This document shows, piece after piece, positions 12,165 through 22,800 of a stretch of DNA of 64,000 bases. This DNA comes from Hemerocallis citrina. Lineage: Eukaryota > Streptophyta > Magnoliopsida > Asparagales > Asphodelaceae. Below the pieces are notes generated by a model. That model was not told the DNA's origin and searched no databases. It saw only the letters and a program-made list of their open reading frames with translations. The number at the start of each line of letters is the position of its first letter. Within the stretch, counting starts at the first letter, position 1. The stretch is taken from positions 149,371,368 to 149,435,367 of the forward strand of contig CM030358.1 in NCBI GenBank assembly GCA_017893485.1, given 5' to 3'. The translations under genes and the position numbers were made by a program.

Positions 12165-12660
12165 CATATAACTTAGGCCGTTGTTGGAGACAATGACCTA
12201 AGCTTTGTAAAAAAGAAAATGGTTGGTCTCTGACTTGTTCATCTTATTTTAACTTGGCCAAGTCAGAGAGCACCCCAAAAACTTCAAATTTTATGCCATA
12301 CCCTAGGCCGTTGTCTCCAACTACGGCCTAAGCTAAAAAAAAGGGTGTTGCTATTTGACTTCTTGCTTTTTTTAATTTGGTTAAGTCAGAGAGCAACCCA
12401 AAACTTCAAATTTTTGGCTATAACTTAGGTCGTTGTTGGAGACAACGACCTAAGCTTAAAAAAAAAAAAGGTGTTGGTCTCTGATTTGTTGCTCTTTTTA
12501 ACTTGGCCAAGTTAGAGAGCACCCCTAAAAATTCAAAATTTTCTGTTAGAAAAAATTTGCTCCTTTCTATTACGCCTATATAGAGAGCTACTGATCCACA
12601 GAAAAATTTCCACATAGAACCAAGGCCATTGTCTTCAACAACGGCCTAAGTGAAAGAAAA
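12165..12660. repeat. Three to four tandem roughly 122-bp units with nested palindromes
   Basis: Each unit has a palindrome of the kind GTTGTTGGAGACAACGACC and then a second inverted pair, CTCTGACTTG...CCAAGTCAGAG. Units begin near 12170, 12300 and 12420, with a partial one near 12620. A single reversed counterpart lies at about 9960-10065 in the left arm. Confidence 0.7.
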
Positions 12661-13161
12661 AAAAAATTTACAATTTCACACAGCAGCTAAAGCTGCTACA
12701 CTAAATTCTCCCCCAAAAACTATATACAATCCCATCAGCTACAATCTCCCAACAACAACAACAACAAAATGAACAATCAACACAAACCAACAACACTTGA
12801 GTCTCAACAAAATTTAAAGTTAACAACAAAAACCAATTAACAACACTTGCATCAATATCTAATATACTGAAACGTTACATAAAAAAATTCCAATTCACAA
12901 TGGATCATCATATCTCTCGTCGAAACTCTCTTCATCGGATGGAAGAACGTCTTGCGGATTGATTGACCTACATTCAAAGATAAGTTTTACTTAGTGAGAA
13001 ACTCATTAACCACAAATGAAATATAATAAATTTAAAAGAGGGAGAAACAAAGAAAGTATGAGTCTTACTCCTCAAATAATGTTTAGACAATTTCTTGATT
13101 CATGATTCATTTGCACAATACTGCATGTTCGGCACTGTCTCTGTTTTTTAATGCGAAGTTG

Positions 13162-15282
13162 CTATCTTATCAGCCTCAATCTTTTGGCGCGAGGCCTTCC
13201 CTTTGTCATGCATTGTTGTGGGTCACTTACCCGTGTAGGTATGTGTCCACAGCTTTCATTATGAAGTTGTGCACTACCATCCGGTTGTGTTCTACCTCCC
13301 GGTTCTGCACTATCATGTGGTTGTGAGGCCTGTTCGGGTTGTTCACTCAATCCGGGTTGTAGCTGAGAGACGCCGTCAATGATCTTCTACAAATTCTCCA
13401 ACGTGTATTTGTAACTTTCATTGGAGGAACAGTCGAGATCGACAATCTATTTTGCATGGCAGCACAACTCACAATATCGAGAAGCAAAATTTTCGGTATT
13501 AGGTTCGATTGGAATAGATGTATAACTTCTTTTCATCACATCCCGGGTCCATCTTCTTTTAATGTATACATCTGGAAGAGAAGTGTGATGGCTGAACAGA
13601 AGAACAGCTAAAATATGTCTGCAAGGAATGCCAGCGAAGTCGAAGAAGTAACATGAACATGTAATAATTCCGTTGATTTTGCATAACTGAAGAAGGCGAG
13701 CCGGTTCTGATTCTCCACAGAGTATCACATGGATGGTTGAACTATCCGGTGTCTCAAGATCTCCAACAAAATTCATATTGTACATGAAGCTTTTTGTAAC
13801 TTCATCTTGGAATTTGTAAAGATTTTCAAAGTGTATGTTTTTGCTATTTGTGCCTCCAAAGCCCATTTGCTCTTCAACTTCGGTGTCTTCTCACGGTTAC
13901 GATGGTTTTCTTTCAGTTCATCGTGTCTTTGCCTTAAAAAAACGGTTGAAGATGATGGCAAATTCATGCAAGAAATATTTCTTTTCTATATGATGCTTCA
14001 AGGCAGAATGCGATGCCTCAACCCGTTGGCTACTGAACATGCCAGCCCAAAAAGAATCTTTAGCGTAGATGGGTGCCCAATTTTCACGGATATCAAATAG
14101 ATCGTTTAACTATTTCTCTAATCCGTATTGCGAAATCAATAAATTCTATTTTTTTACAAAGTCATGTATATATTCAGAATTGTAGATGACATTCTTCAAA
14201 GATTCCCTAAACTTGTCGACATCGTTCGACATACGCACCTCCTACGGCAACTTATCCAATATGTGCCAAATACAAAAACGATGCCGAGTCTGGGGAAAAA
14301 CTTTCTTACCAGCGGCGGCGATCCCACAGTCTTGATCGGTGACGATATCGGATGGAGCACGATTCATAACCCCTAACCACTTTTCAAAGAACCATTCAAA
14401 CGAAGAGGCCGTCTCATTTGGAATGACCCACCTCCTAAGAAAGTCGATTGCCAATGTTGATTCAATCCAACAAAGCGAACAAATAACATTCCATACCAGT
14501 TTGTATTGTACGTGACATCAAGGTAAAGTATATCGTCAAATTCTTGATAATTCATCCTAGAAATACCATCAACCCATATACAATGTGACAACCGCCCTTC
14601 GGGATCTAGTTGAATGTAATAAAAAATGAAGGATCCGTCTATTTTTTAGATTCAAAAAAATTAATTAATATTGTAGAATCATGTCCTTTCAATGCTTCTT
14701 GCGAATTTCTAAGTAAATTTCTAACATCTTTTTCGGTGAATCCTACTTGATCGTGACCACCACTAGCACTTTCGAAGAAGAGCATTTTTCGACATGTTTG
14801 GATATTAGCTTGGGTGAATTGATCTATTATCCTTTTATCCATATTTGACACGGAACGGTTTCGGGGCTAAAGATGCCTTCTACCGGGTGAGGTGAATTCG
14901 TGATTGTGTGCTTCATGAAATGAATACAACACCTATGTATTACTTGCTTCGTTCAATTTTACATGATGCAAGCCTTGCAACCCGTTCTACAGGTTGTTCC
15001 CCGTCTACCAACACTATGTTGACTAGGCGACGATCCGGATTTATTACAAAGATATGACTTATCTACTTTCCCTCCTCCCTTTAATTTATTCCCACTCTTA
15101 CGCATTGCAAAACCCCCACAACGAGCATATGACGTATATAAATTTTCGGCCCCAACTAAGGCTGGAAATATCATACCTAACTTTGGTTTTAGATGTTCTT
15201 CGACTAACGTCATGAAATCAATGATTGGTTCTACCCACACAAAATTATCGCCGGGAGCAGAACTCTCCGTATCGTTGTTCAT
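13162..15282 (-). pseudogene. FAR1/MuDR-type MULE transposase, broken
   Basis: Read on the - strand from ATG at 15282, the order of conserved pieces is that of FAR1/FHY3-related Mutator transposases. It opens with an N-terminal FAR1-like DNA-binding region (GAENLYTSYARCGGFAMRKS). The MULE core follows (DDILYLDVTYNTNWYGML, EWFFEKWL, DIVTDQDCGIAAAGKKVFP, HRFCIWHIL). Then come a SWIM zinc finger (CSCYFFDFAGIPCRHIL) and a tail of the DP...TKGRPRAKRL type ending near 13162. The frames are separated by stops and shifts (for example near 14959, 14640 and 14240), so the protein cannot be made whole. The DDE-like aspartates in LDVTYNTN and DQD remain visible. The start is preceded by a CCCAG acceptor-like site and abuts the right inverted repeat. 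Confidence 0.85.
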
Positions 15283-17228
15283 CTGGGAAAAAAATATATT
15301 ATTGGTAAACTAATACACACATCATATATAAAACAGCTTGTTAACAAACGATTGTGATATATATATATATATATATACGAAATAAAATAAGTGACAAAAC
15401 CTCATAAAAGACGTCAAAAAAATACGAAACTCTGTGATTGGGTCCGGCTTGCCGCACACAAGGTAACAGAACTTGTAGAAGCGAGTTCTGATCCACAGTT
15501 TGCAAGATACGGTCGTGTCTCGCTCGCTTTCACTCTTGGAAAAAAGGGGAATGCGATACACGGACGCATATAGTAAATCGTGGGTGACAACTCGCAACTA
15601 CAAGTTTCTATGATTTGTGAGTAGCGAGACCGTCCTACTCGCAAAATTACGGATTTTCTAGTGGGTTCTCTATTGAAAACTCGCTCAAAACATAACAAAA
15701 TTTTTGAGAAAACCGCACAATTGACGGTAAAAAAAAACTAAACTTTGTGATTGGGTCGGCTCCCCACACACAAGGCAACGCAACTTGTACTAGCGAGTTC
15801 TGACCAACGGTTTGCAAGATACGACCGTGTATCACATTCATTTATGAAAAATGCCAACAATGCGATACATTGACGTAGGCCCCAAACCGTGGGTCCGAAC
15901 TCGCAACTACAAGTACCGTTTGGTAGCGAGCGGTGAGTCCAATATGCTCGCAAAATTTCTTATTTTTTGGATGTCGTTTCCTAGTGAAAAGTCTCTCGAT
16001 AGAAATCAAACATTAATTGCTGTTGTTGTTTGATATACGGTAGAAATCCGTACAAACGAGATCAAAAATATCCAAAATTTTGGGAGTAGGACGGACGTAA
16101 AACACATGAGCCAACAAAATTTTTAGAGATGAGTTTCGACTCACGGTTTGCAATATACGCCGATGTATCACTTTAAGTCACGAAAAATACTCAAAAGCGA
16201 TACACGGCCGTACACTTCAAACCGTGAATCCAAACACACTTCTACAAGTTGCATTGGCTTGTGCGTGGCCCGCCCGACGTACTCGAAAAATTGCATAATT
16301 TTTGGATCTCTTTGTGCGCTATTACTAACAATGAACAACAACAACTAATACTATATCTACATCGACATTACCTAATCTATAAATACCTACGCATAATATA
16401 CAAATTGTACACTCAAACATTAAATAAAAAATTTCAATCAATTAAACTAGTTAGATATACTAAAATAGGAAAAAATTTATAGCTTTCACAATGAAGGTAT
16501 TCAGAAAGGAGATAGAGGAGGCCCTTGCACACTGCTGTAAAGAAAGGAAGTAGAGTAGGGTTTGGCTAATTTCTTTAGCATTAGGGTTTTAGGGTTGGGG
16601 AGATTTCGTATGGGTTATGATTTTTTTTGTAATCGGGATCTTCAAAGGAAGAGGGCAAGAGTGTGAGAAGAGGGAGAGATTGAGTGAAAATTAACGAGCA
16701 AGAGAGAGCTAGGGTTTTCAGATTGAGAGAGAGAGAGAGAGAGAGAGCTAGAAATGGTTTCCTCGACCTCCAATAGCGCGAAAAATTTTGTTGTGAGGGA
16801 GATGGCGATCTGAGTATGTAAGTGTTTTTCCAAACACTTGTACATAATTAGGTCGTTGTTGGGAACAACGACCTAGGTTGATTTTTTTTATAAAAAAAAC
16901 AACATAGACTGTTGTTGGGAACAACGGCCAAAGTACAATTTTCTTCAAAAAAAGCTTTTAACAACCTAGGTCGTTGTTCCCAACAACGGGCCTAAGTATA
17001 AATTTCTGCAAAAAAAAAAAACTTCACGCAAAAAAAAATGCTATGTCTGAACCGTTTTTTGGCCTAAAGTTACAAATTTAACCCCCCCCCCCCACTTTAG
17101 AGTCGTTAGTGGGAGCATTTAGTAGGTTTCAATCTGAGTCGTTGATCATGATTTTGTAAGATCCAACGGCTCACGGGTGCATTTTCCAACCCATTGAAAA
17201 TGCACTCGCTTTCATTGAAGCATTTGCC
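15283..17228 (-). repeat. Right MULE terminal inverted repeat
   Basis: This is the reverse complement of the left arm with moderate divergence. It has three roughly 290-bp subrepeats (about 15390-15680, 15690-15980 and 16030-16350), an AT-rich stretch, a GA-rich stretch that on the - strand is a CT-rich putative 5' UTR (about 16500-16800), three palindromes (about 16851, 16905 and 16970), and the terminal block ending CATTTGCC at 17228. Confidence 0.8.
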
Positions 17229-17237
17229 ATATATATA

Positions 17238-17509
17238 TATATTTGTGATAGAGTAAATAATAAGAGCGACGAACCTGATACATCTTTTTACTCATACACA
17301 CTCTTTACAAATTACCCCAGTGACACAAACTTTTATTTTATATGAGCGACACTTTTGTAAATAATTATGTCGTAAATAAATTTGAATTTTGAGGGTATTA
17401 TGGTAACTAACAACAGTTGAGTAAATGAATAGCTAATATAACTCCAACTTAAAAACGAATGATTGAGATTAGATAGTTGATTGTCTACAAATTACAGGTT
17501 GTCTATTAA
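17238..17509. other. Spacer without recognised features
   Basis: AT-rich DNA between the MULE and the LEA_2-like pseudogene. Nothing distinctive is seen. Confidence 0.4.
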
Positions 17510-18217
17510 ATGGATGACATAGTCGATAAACCCTCGAAACCAAACCTTAACCCCAAACCGAAATCCCATCCTCTTCTCTCTTCGAAAACTCTGACGACTG
17601 GTCATGTAATTCCGGTCACCACATCCCCATCAAATGGCAACAAAAAAAAACCCGCCTCGTCTTTCTCACCACAAACAAAGAAATCGCTCTTGCAGATTCG
17701 TCTTATGGACGAATCTCTTCCTCTTTGCTCTCATTGTCTTACTTGTCCTAGCAAGTGGCATCCTTTACCTTCTTTGTAGTCCATACCACCCGAATTTCTC
17801 AATCTCCTCCGTAAAGCTGGTTTTCCTTAACCTTACCAACTCAAGCCGACTCAGCTCCTCGTTGCCTATAATCCTGACATAAGGCTAACATAACTTTATG
17901 ATCCGATCTCAATAGTAGCGAGTTGTAATGGAGTTGAACTTGGTGAAGCATATTTATTAGGATTTATCCACGACACAAAGAATGTTTCTACGCCGAGAGG
18001 CACGACACGATGGAGGGCACTCTTGACAATGTGAGCCAAAGTTTTGATAAAAGTGTGAATATAAAAATGGTTGCTTATAGGTGAATATTGTGACGGAGAC
18101 TAAGGTTGAGGTTGAGGTTCGAGGATTAAGTTCCGCAAAACAGGGGTTGTCATTTCTTGTGGTGAAGTTAAGGTGTTTAACCCTAACGGTGGTAAGGCCA
18201 TTCATACCGTGCATTTG
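17510..18217 (+). pseudogene. LEA_2 / NDR1-HIN1-like gene remnant
   Basis: The reading starts at ATG 17510 (MDDIVDKPSKPNLNPKPKS). It must change frame in the A run at about 17641-17650 to continue into a basic stretch (HHKQRNRSCRF), one hydrophobic segment (LFLFALIVLLVLASGILYLL) and the FSISSVKLVFLNLTNSS start of a LEA_2 domain. Downstream, in shifting frames, are the phrases DPISIVAS, GVELGEAYL, ETKVEVEVRGLSSAKQG and CGEVKV, ending near 18217. This layout (proline-rich N-terminus, single membrane anchor, LEA_2 fold) is that of NHL proteins. Several shifts and stops make it non-functional. Confidence 0.7.
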
Positions 18218-18395
18218 TAAAAAGTGAGGTTTATATCCAACTGTTGAATTTGGGGATCTAGAAAGAAGATGAATAAGTGAAGGGTAGAGTTTGCAAAACT
18301 TTTCAATGTTTTTATTTGTGATAATATTTCATCATATTTTCAAGCATCAATTTTCGTCGAGGTTTGCTACAAAGTAGTATTATGATTAATTGAAA

Positions 18396-19617
18396 CTAGT
18401 ATTTAACACGTGCGATGCACGTTTTAATCAATATATAGTTTTTAAAGTAATATAATATAGTACTTGTTAATAAATATATATATTTTAAAGTAATATAAAG
18501 AATATAATGGGAAGGTTTGAGTTGTACGTGTAATGCACGTAAGCTGGTAGATTTAAATAAAGTATATAATGGAAGAGTTAGAGTAATAAATGCTTTTCTA
18601 ATTAATACTCATTTAAACGTGCATTGTACGGGTTGGGATATGGACAAATTACACTAAGGTAGTGTTCTTTTTCTCCTCTTATAAGAGATTTACCTCTTGT
18701 AAGAGGTGGTCCACCTCTTACAAGAGTTTTTTTAGTGTTCTTTTTTTACCTCTTATAAGACATTTTTTCCAAAATTTCTTATATGCCTAAAAGACTTCTA
18801 GTAGCCTCTTTCAAATTCTTATAAGACTTCTATCACTTAAAAAGTCTATATTACCCCAAAGTCTATATTATAATTGTTACTAATTAAACTAGTTTATATA
18901 TTAGTTTATAGTAGCACGGAATATGCTATCCTAGAAAAAGTGTAATCATATACGTAGTTGACTCTAATATGCTATCCTAGAAAAAGTGTGAGAATTCATT
19001 TTTCACAATCTCGAACAATTATGTTAGAGATGTTGTCGAAACACTGATTTATTTAAAGATATATATATTTACGTCCAGTAATTACATTACTTGAGTTGCG
19101 GCTAGTTGATTTGTCCTGTTATGATGCCACCATGTTCAAATCCTGCAGCCGACCAGGTTTTTATTTTTTATTTTTTTAATTACAGCTAAGGGAGAATTTA
19201 TATTAGCCCATTGATCTTAAATTTTTTTTTTAATCCAACTTATTTGAAACAAATTATTTATATTTATACATACTAATTTTCATACTAATTAAAAGTCTAT
19301 AGTAAACCAGAATTATAATTGATGATTTACACTGATTTGTGAATTTAACTTGCCATTAAACTAGTTTATATATTAGTAATTTAAACTTATCTTTTCTTGT
19401 CCTTCATCTCACTATTTTTATACTTTGGGGTAATATAGGCTCTTGTAAGAGGTGAAAAAATAACAGAAATTTCTTATAAGAGGTTCATATAAGAGGTTAT
19501 TTTTATATAAAAAGAACACCTCAAAAAAAGACTCTTACTGTAAATTTCTTAACCTCTTGTAAGAGGCAAAAAAAAAAGAACAGTACCTAGGACCTTCTCC
19601 CATTATAGTAGTAGAGA
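18396..19617 (-). mobile_element. Non-autonomous Helitron, 1222 bp
   Basis: On the - strand it begins TCTCTACTACTATAATGGG at 19617 and ends with the hairpin ACGTGCATCGCACGT, a short spacer and CTAG at 18396. The neighbouring host bases are A and T, as expected for insertion between A and T with no duplication. It has no RepHel frame. Two more ACGTGCATT-type motifs sit near its 3' end (about 18528 and 18618). A separate inverted-repeat element occupies most of the interior. Confidence 0.88.
18658..19588. mobile_element. Inverted-repeat element nested in the Helitron
   Basis: The left arm TAGTGTTCTTTTTCTCCTCT is matched in reverse by the right arm ending AAAAAAAGAACAGTA. Both arms hold repeated CTCTTATAAGAGG / CTCTTGTAAGAGG palindromes. 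The 8-bp flanks ACTAAGGT and ACCTAGGA agree at 5 of 8 positions, so a hAT-type MITE-like insertion with a decayed duplication is plausible but unproven. No coding sequence. Confidence 0.5.
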
Positions 19618-19757
19618 TATAAGTCATATGCCTCGAGTGAAGTTATTTTTTTTTATTATCTGCCATGGTATTAGGAAATGCAATGTTGCATATGAATTTG
19701 ATAGGTATTTTGGAAAAGCCAAGCCCAGAATCATATGGGCCCTGCCGGCCCGGTCCA

Positions 19758-19763
19758 TATAAA
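19758..19763 (+). promoter_or_regulatory. Candidate TATA box of the GLYR2-like gene
   Basis: TATAAA lies about 130 bp before the start codon and about 140 bp after the Helitron border, followed by CT-rich DNA typical of plant 5' UTRs. Placement rests on sequence and spacing alone. Confidence 0.45.
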
Positions 19764-19875
19764 GATTACTTATGACTATTTAATAAAAAGAAAATTCCTA
19801 AATGAACCCGGCCAGGCCCGCTTCCTTATCTATCAGAAAACTGCTCTTTTTATCTCTCTCCTCAGAAACTAGACC

Positions 19876-19887
19876 ATGAGTGAGTGA
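19876..19887 (+). promoter_or_regulatory. Three-codon upstream ORF abutting the main start
   Basis: ATG AGT GAG TGA ends at 19887 and the next triplet is the main ATG at 19888. If the transcript includes it, ribosomes would meet a stop immediately before the GLYR2-like start, which could affect initiation. Confidence 0.4.
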
Positions 19888-22800
19888 ATGAGTTGCTTTA
19901 AAATCAACGCCAAATTCATGTTCCTTTCTGCTCTCATCTCAACCCAATCCATGGCCATGACCTCCAGTTTCTTCCCTAAAACCCAATTCTTGTTTGTTTC
20001 ATCCCCAAAGCACCTTTTCGCCAAACCCTTGTCCTCTTTTGCCCCAAAGGCTTCTAATGGAGCACCCAAAGGTACCCACCTCATATAAATACACATTTCC
20101 TCATTTTTTAATATTATTTTAATTTTTTTTTATAATTATTATATTGTGATGTGATGTGATGTTAATCTTCTTTTGTAACAATCAGATCATGTACTTGACC
20201 AGGTAACGCTATGTGCACAAATTTTGTACACAAACAAACTTTACTACAGTACTATTGCATCAATCATTAGAAGTACATGGACATGGGTAGTTGGAGATTA
20301 TGACACATTAGTTTGTGCACATAGCATTGGAGATTATGGACATGGGTATTTTTCAAATTACTTGGAATAGGTAAATTGTTTTTGTTAAGCAACGAGAAAA
20401 AAAAAAGGGAAAAAGGGAAGATTTCATATGGTAGTTCACAATTTTTTTATTTTTGTTTAGTTTTAGTTTTTTTATCTTTTTATTGGGAAAGAAGAGAGGT
20501 GTTTCTCCCCCCGTTTTACTACGCAGTTAGTAATGAGGATCAATTTACTAGTCACACTTCATTTATTTTTTAATATTTTTTATACTGATTTAGTGATAGT
20601 TCCATGTGAATTGCAATTTTATTGTGTGATAACATTTAGAGGAACCCAAACCAGCTTAAGTGAGCGCAGGTAGTCTCCAACCTTGTAACTAATTTGAGGA
20701 ATATATGATGATGCCTAGAGGCTAGATCACCTTTCTTTGAAAAGAATCAATGGTTATTCTAGACAAAAGGGTTGCTTCTTGCTGGTTGAAGGAGATTTTC
20801 AGAGATAGAATGTGGGAACAAGTTTGTCTAGTAAATTGAGGGTCCGGTTGACTGTCCATAGAATTCAAAGGGTCAAGTCAATTGTATCAGTATAATTTTG
20901 TTTTTCATGTTCTCTAGGTTGTTTCATGAAGTGCTTTTATTGAAGCACCGGGGTATTTTGGCTTCATGGATTTATCTAATTAGTGCAGTGACTTGCTAAG
21001 CTAACTAAACTAGCTTCTATGGAACTCGAATTTCCTTCGTCTAAATGATAAAATACAAATATTATGTTCTTCGGGCTAGAGTGGGGGCACCCATGTACAA
21101 CCAAGAATTGCATACCAAAATTAAGCTTCCAAACCGTATCATTCAAGACTCCAACAAGTAACTAGAAACAAGAGGACCTAGGTCAGGAACACCGGAATAC
21201 CGAATACCTGATGGTGCTCGTGTCTCCCTGCACGTGCTTAAAGATATAGGTACATGTCTCCCTTAACCTTGGTAAAATTTGAGCAATTGGAATCATTATT
21301 ATTAGTAATTATGTAACAAACTACTAACCATGGTTATCAAATCGTGATACATATCTTATATCGTTTTCCCATGATATCGTATCTTATATTGTATCATGCA
21401 TCGATTCGTAAGATAAATTAACTCATGTCCAAAAAGTGATGCAATCAATGATGTATCAATTACTATGATCATAATTCATTAAAATATAGGTAAATCAATG
21501 ACTTTAAAGGGACATTAGGATATATTTGCTGACTATAAAGTCACAAATTCTTAACACATTAAAAAAATGTGCTTATTTCCTTAATATTACATTATCGATG
21601 ATCCTTAATTTTCAACACTGTAAACTAGATTTAAAAACTTACTAATGTATAATTAATTGTGTACGAGTACTCTGTACTACTATAGGAGTTGCATATATAC
21701 ATTTCATAAGATTTGACAAAATTTTATGCTGTCTGTCAACTGCCTAACGCAACCCCCCTCCTTACCCGGTTTGTAGCCGGATTCATGGCTTGGGACATGC
21801 AATGGCGGAGTTATAGGAGTTGCATATATGTGTATCATTATTTTTTGTGATATAGACATATTACATGTAGTCATCTAGTCTATATCTAAAGACCTTACAA
21901 TTATAAGTAAATAAAAATTAGCACAAAATATGAGAATAAGATGCTTTATGATTTGAACAGAAATTATTAACAATGTACCTCTTATTAAAAAAAATATGAT
22001 TTATCAATAATTGTATGATGTCACTAGCAATGTAAGTTTGTTGCTAAAGTTTAATTTTTTAAGAGAGAAACATACATATACAGGGAAAAAAATAACCTTA
22101 AAATAGCATGAGAAAATAGTTTGAGAAAATTTATAAAATTAACTGAAAAGAAGAAGAAGAAAGGACGAGAGAAGAAAGTGAGAAAATGAGAACGTAACAA
22201 CCTTTGGAGAGTAGAAATCCGAAAGAAGAAGCAACCAACATGTTATTTGCAATAAACCCAAGATTGAGATGAACATTGCGGAAGCAATAAAGAATAATGT
22301 GATAAAGCATAATAAACAAAGAAGAAATCTTATCGTGTTGGCACAAAACCGTAAAGATCTAGGTTTTGGGCTTTAAAATGACATTTCGAGTGAATTCTGA
22401 AACAAAACCCGAACCTAAATTCACATGTAAGTTATTATTTTCATATCGCATCGTATATCGGTGCAAAATGTATCGTATCGCAAGATACAATATGATAAAA
22501 TGAGATATTTTAAGTTATAGATAAATCGCATGACATCGTATCAAATTCATTACATATCGTATCATATCGAAATACGTATTGTAAGATATGCAAGATATTG
22601 ACAACTATGCTACTAACTTGAAATCTTAATTTCGTTATATGCCTGCTTAACTCTTGTTTTTTTATGACCCTTTTAAATGGAAAATTTCTGGCATATAGTG
22701 CCCAGATTTCTAACTATATTGATCTTTTTGCGATGATGAGGAGGTTCAAGTCTATCAAAGCGGATTGCCAAAGTGGTGAAGCTCTTTTCAGATAAGAAAC

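Larger units (their letters stand above)
9629..13161. repeat. Central imperfect palindrome between the two convergent MULE genes
   Basis: The left arm (about 9818-10575) and right arm (about 11640-12760) are inverted copies. For example, the left GTAGCAGCTGTAGCTGCTGT near 9858 is matched in reverse by CAGCAGCTAAAGCTGCTACA near 12680, and the CATCTTTTATTTTATGG region at about 10270 is matched near 11980. The arms start just after the stop codons of the two genes, so both genes have related 3' flanks as well as related 5' flanks. The centre (about 10600-11640) holds shorter direct and inverted repeats. No coding frame belongs here. Confidence 0.75.
2178..17228. mobile_element. 15-kb Mutator-like element (MULE) with long terminal inverted repeats
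   Basis: The left end GGCAAATGCTCCATTGAAAA is matched in reverse by the right end at 17228, and homology continues inward for nearly 2 kb on both sides. The flanks are ATATATATA on both sides (2169-2177 and 17229-17237), compatible with the 9-bp duplication of Mutator elements, though in low-complexity DNA. Inside are a + strand plant-mobile-domain gene, a - strand FAR1/MuDR-type transposase, a central palindrome, and a nested CACTA element at 3352-6725. Without the CACTA the element is about 11.7 kb. Both genes carry premature stops, so this copy is not autonomous now. Confidence 0.85.
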
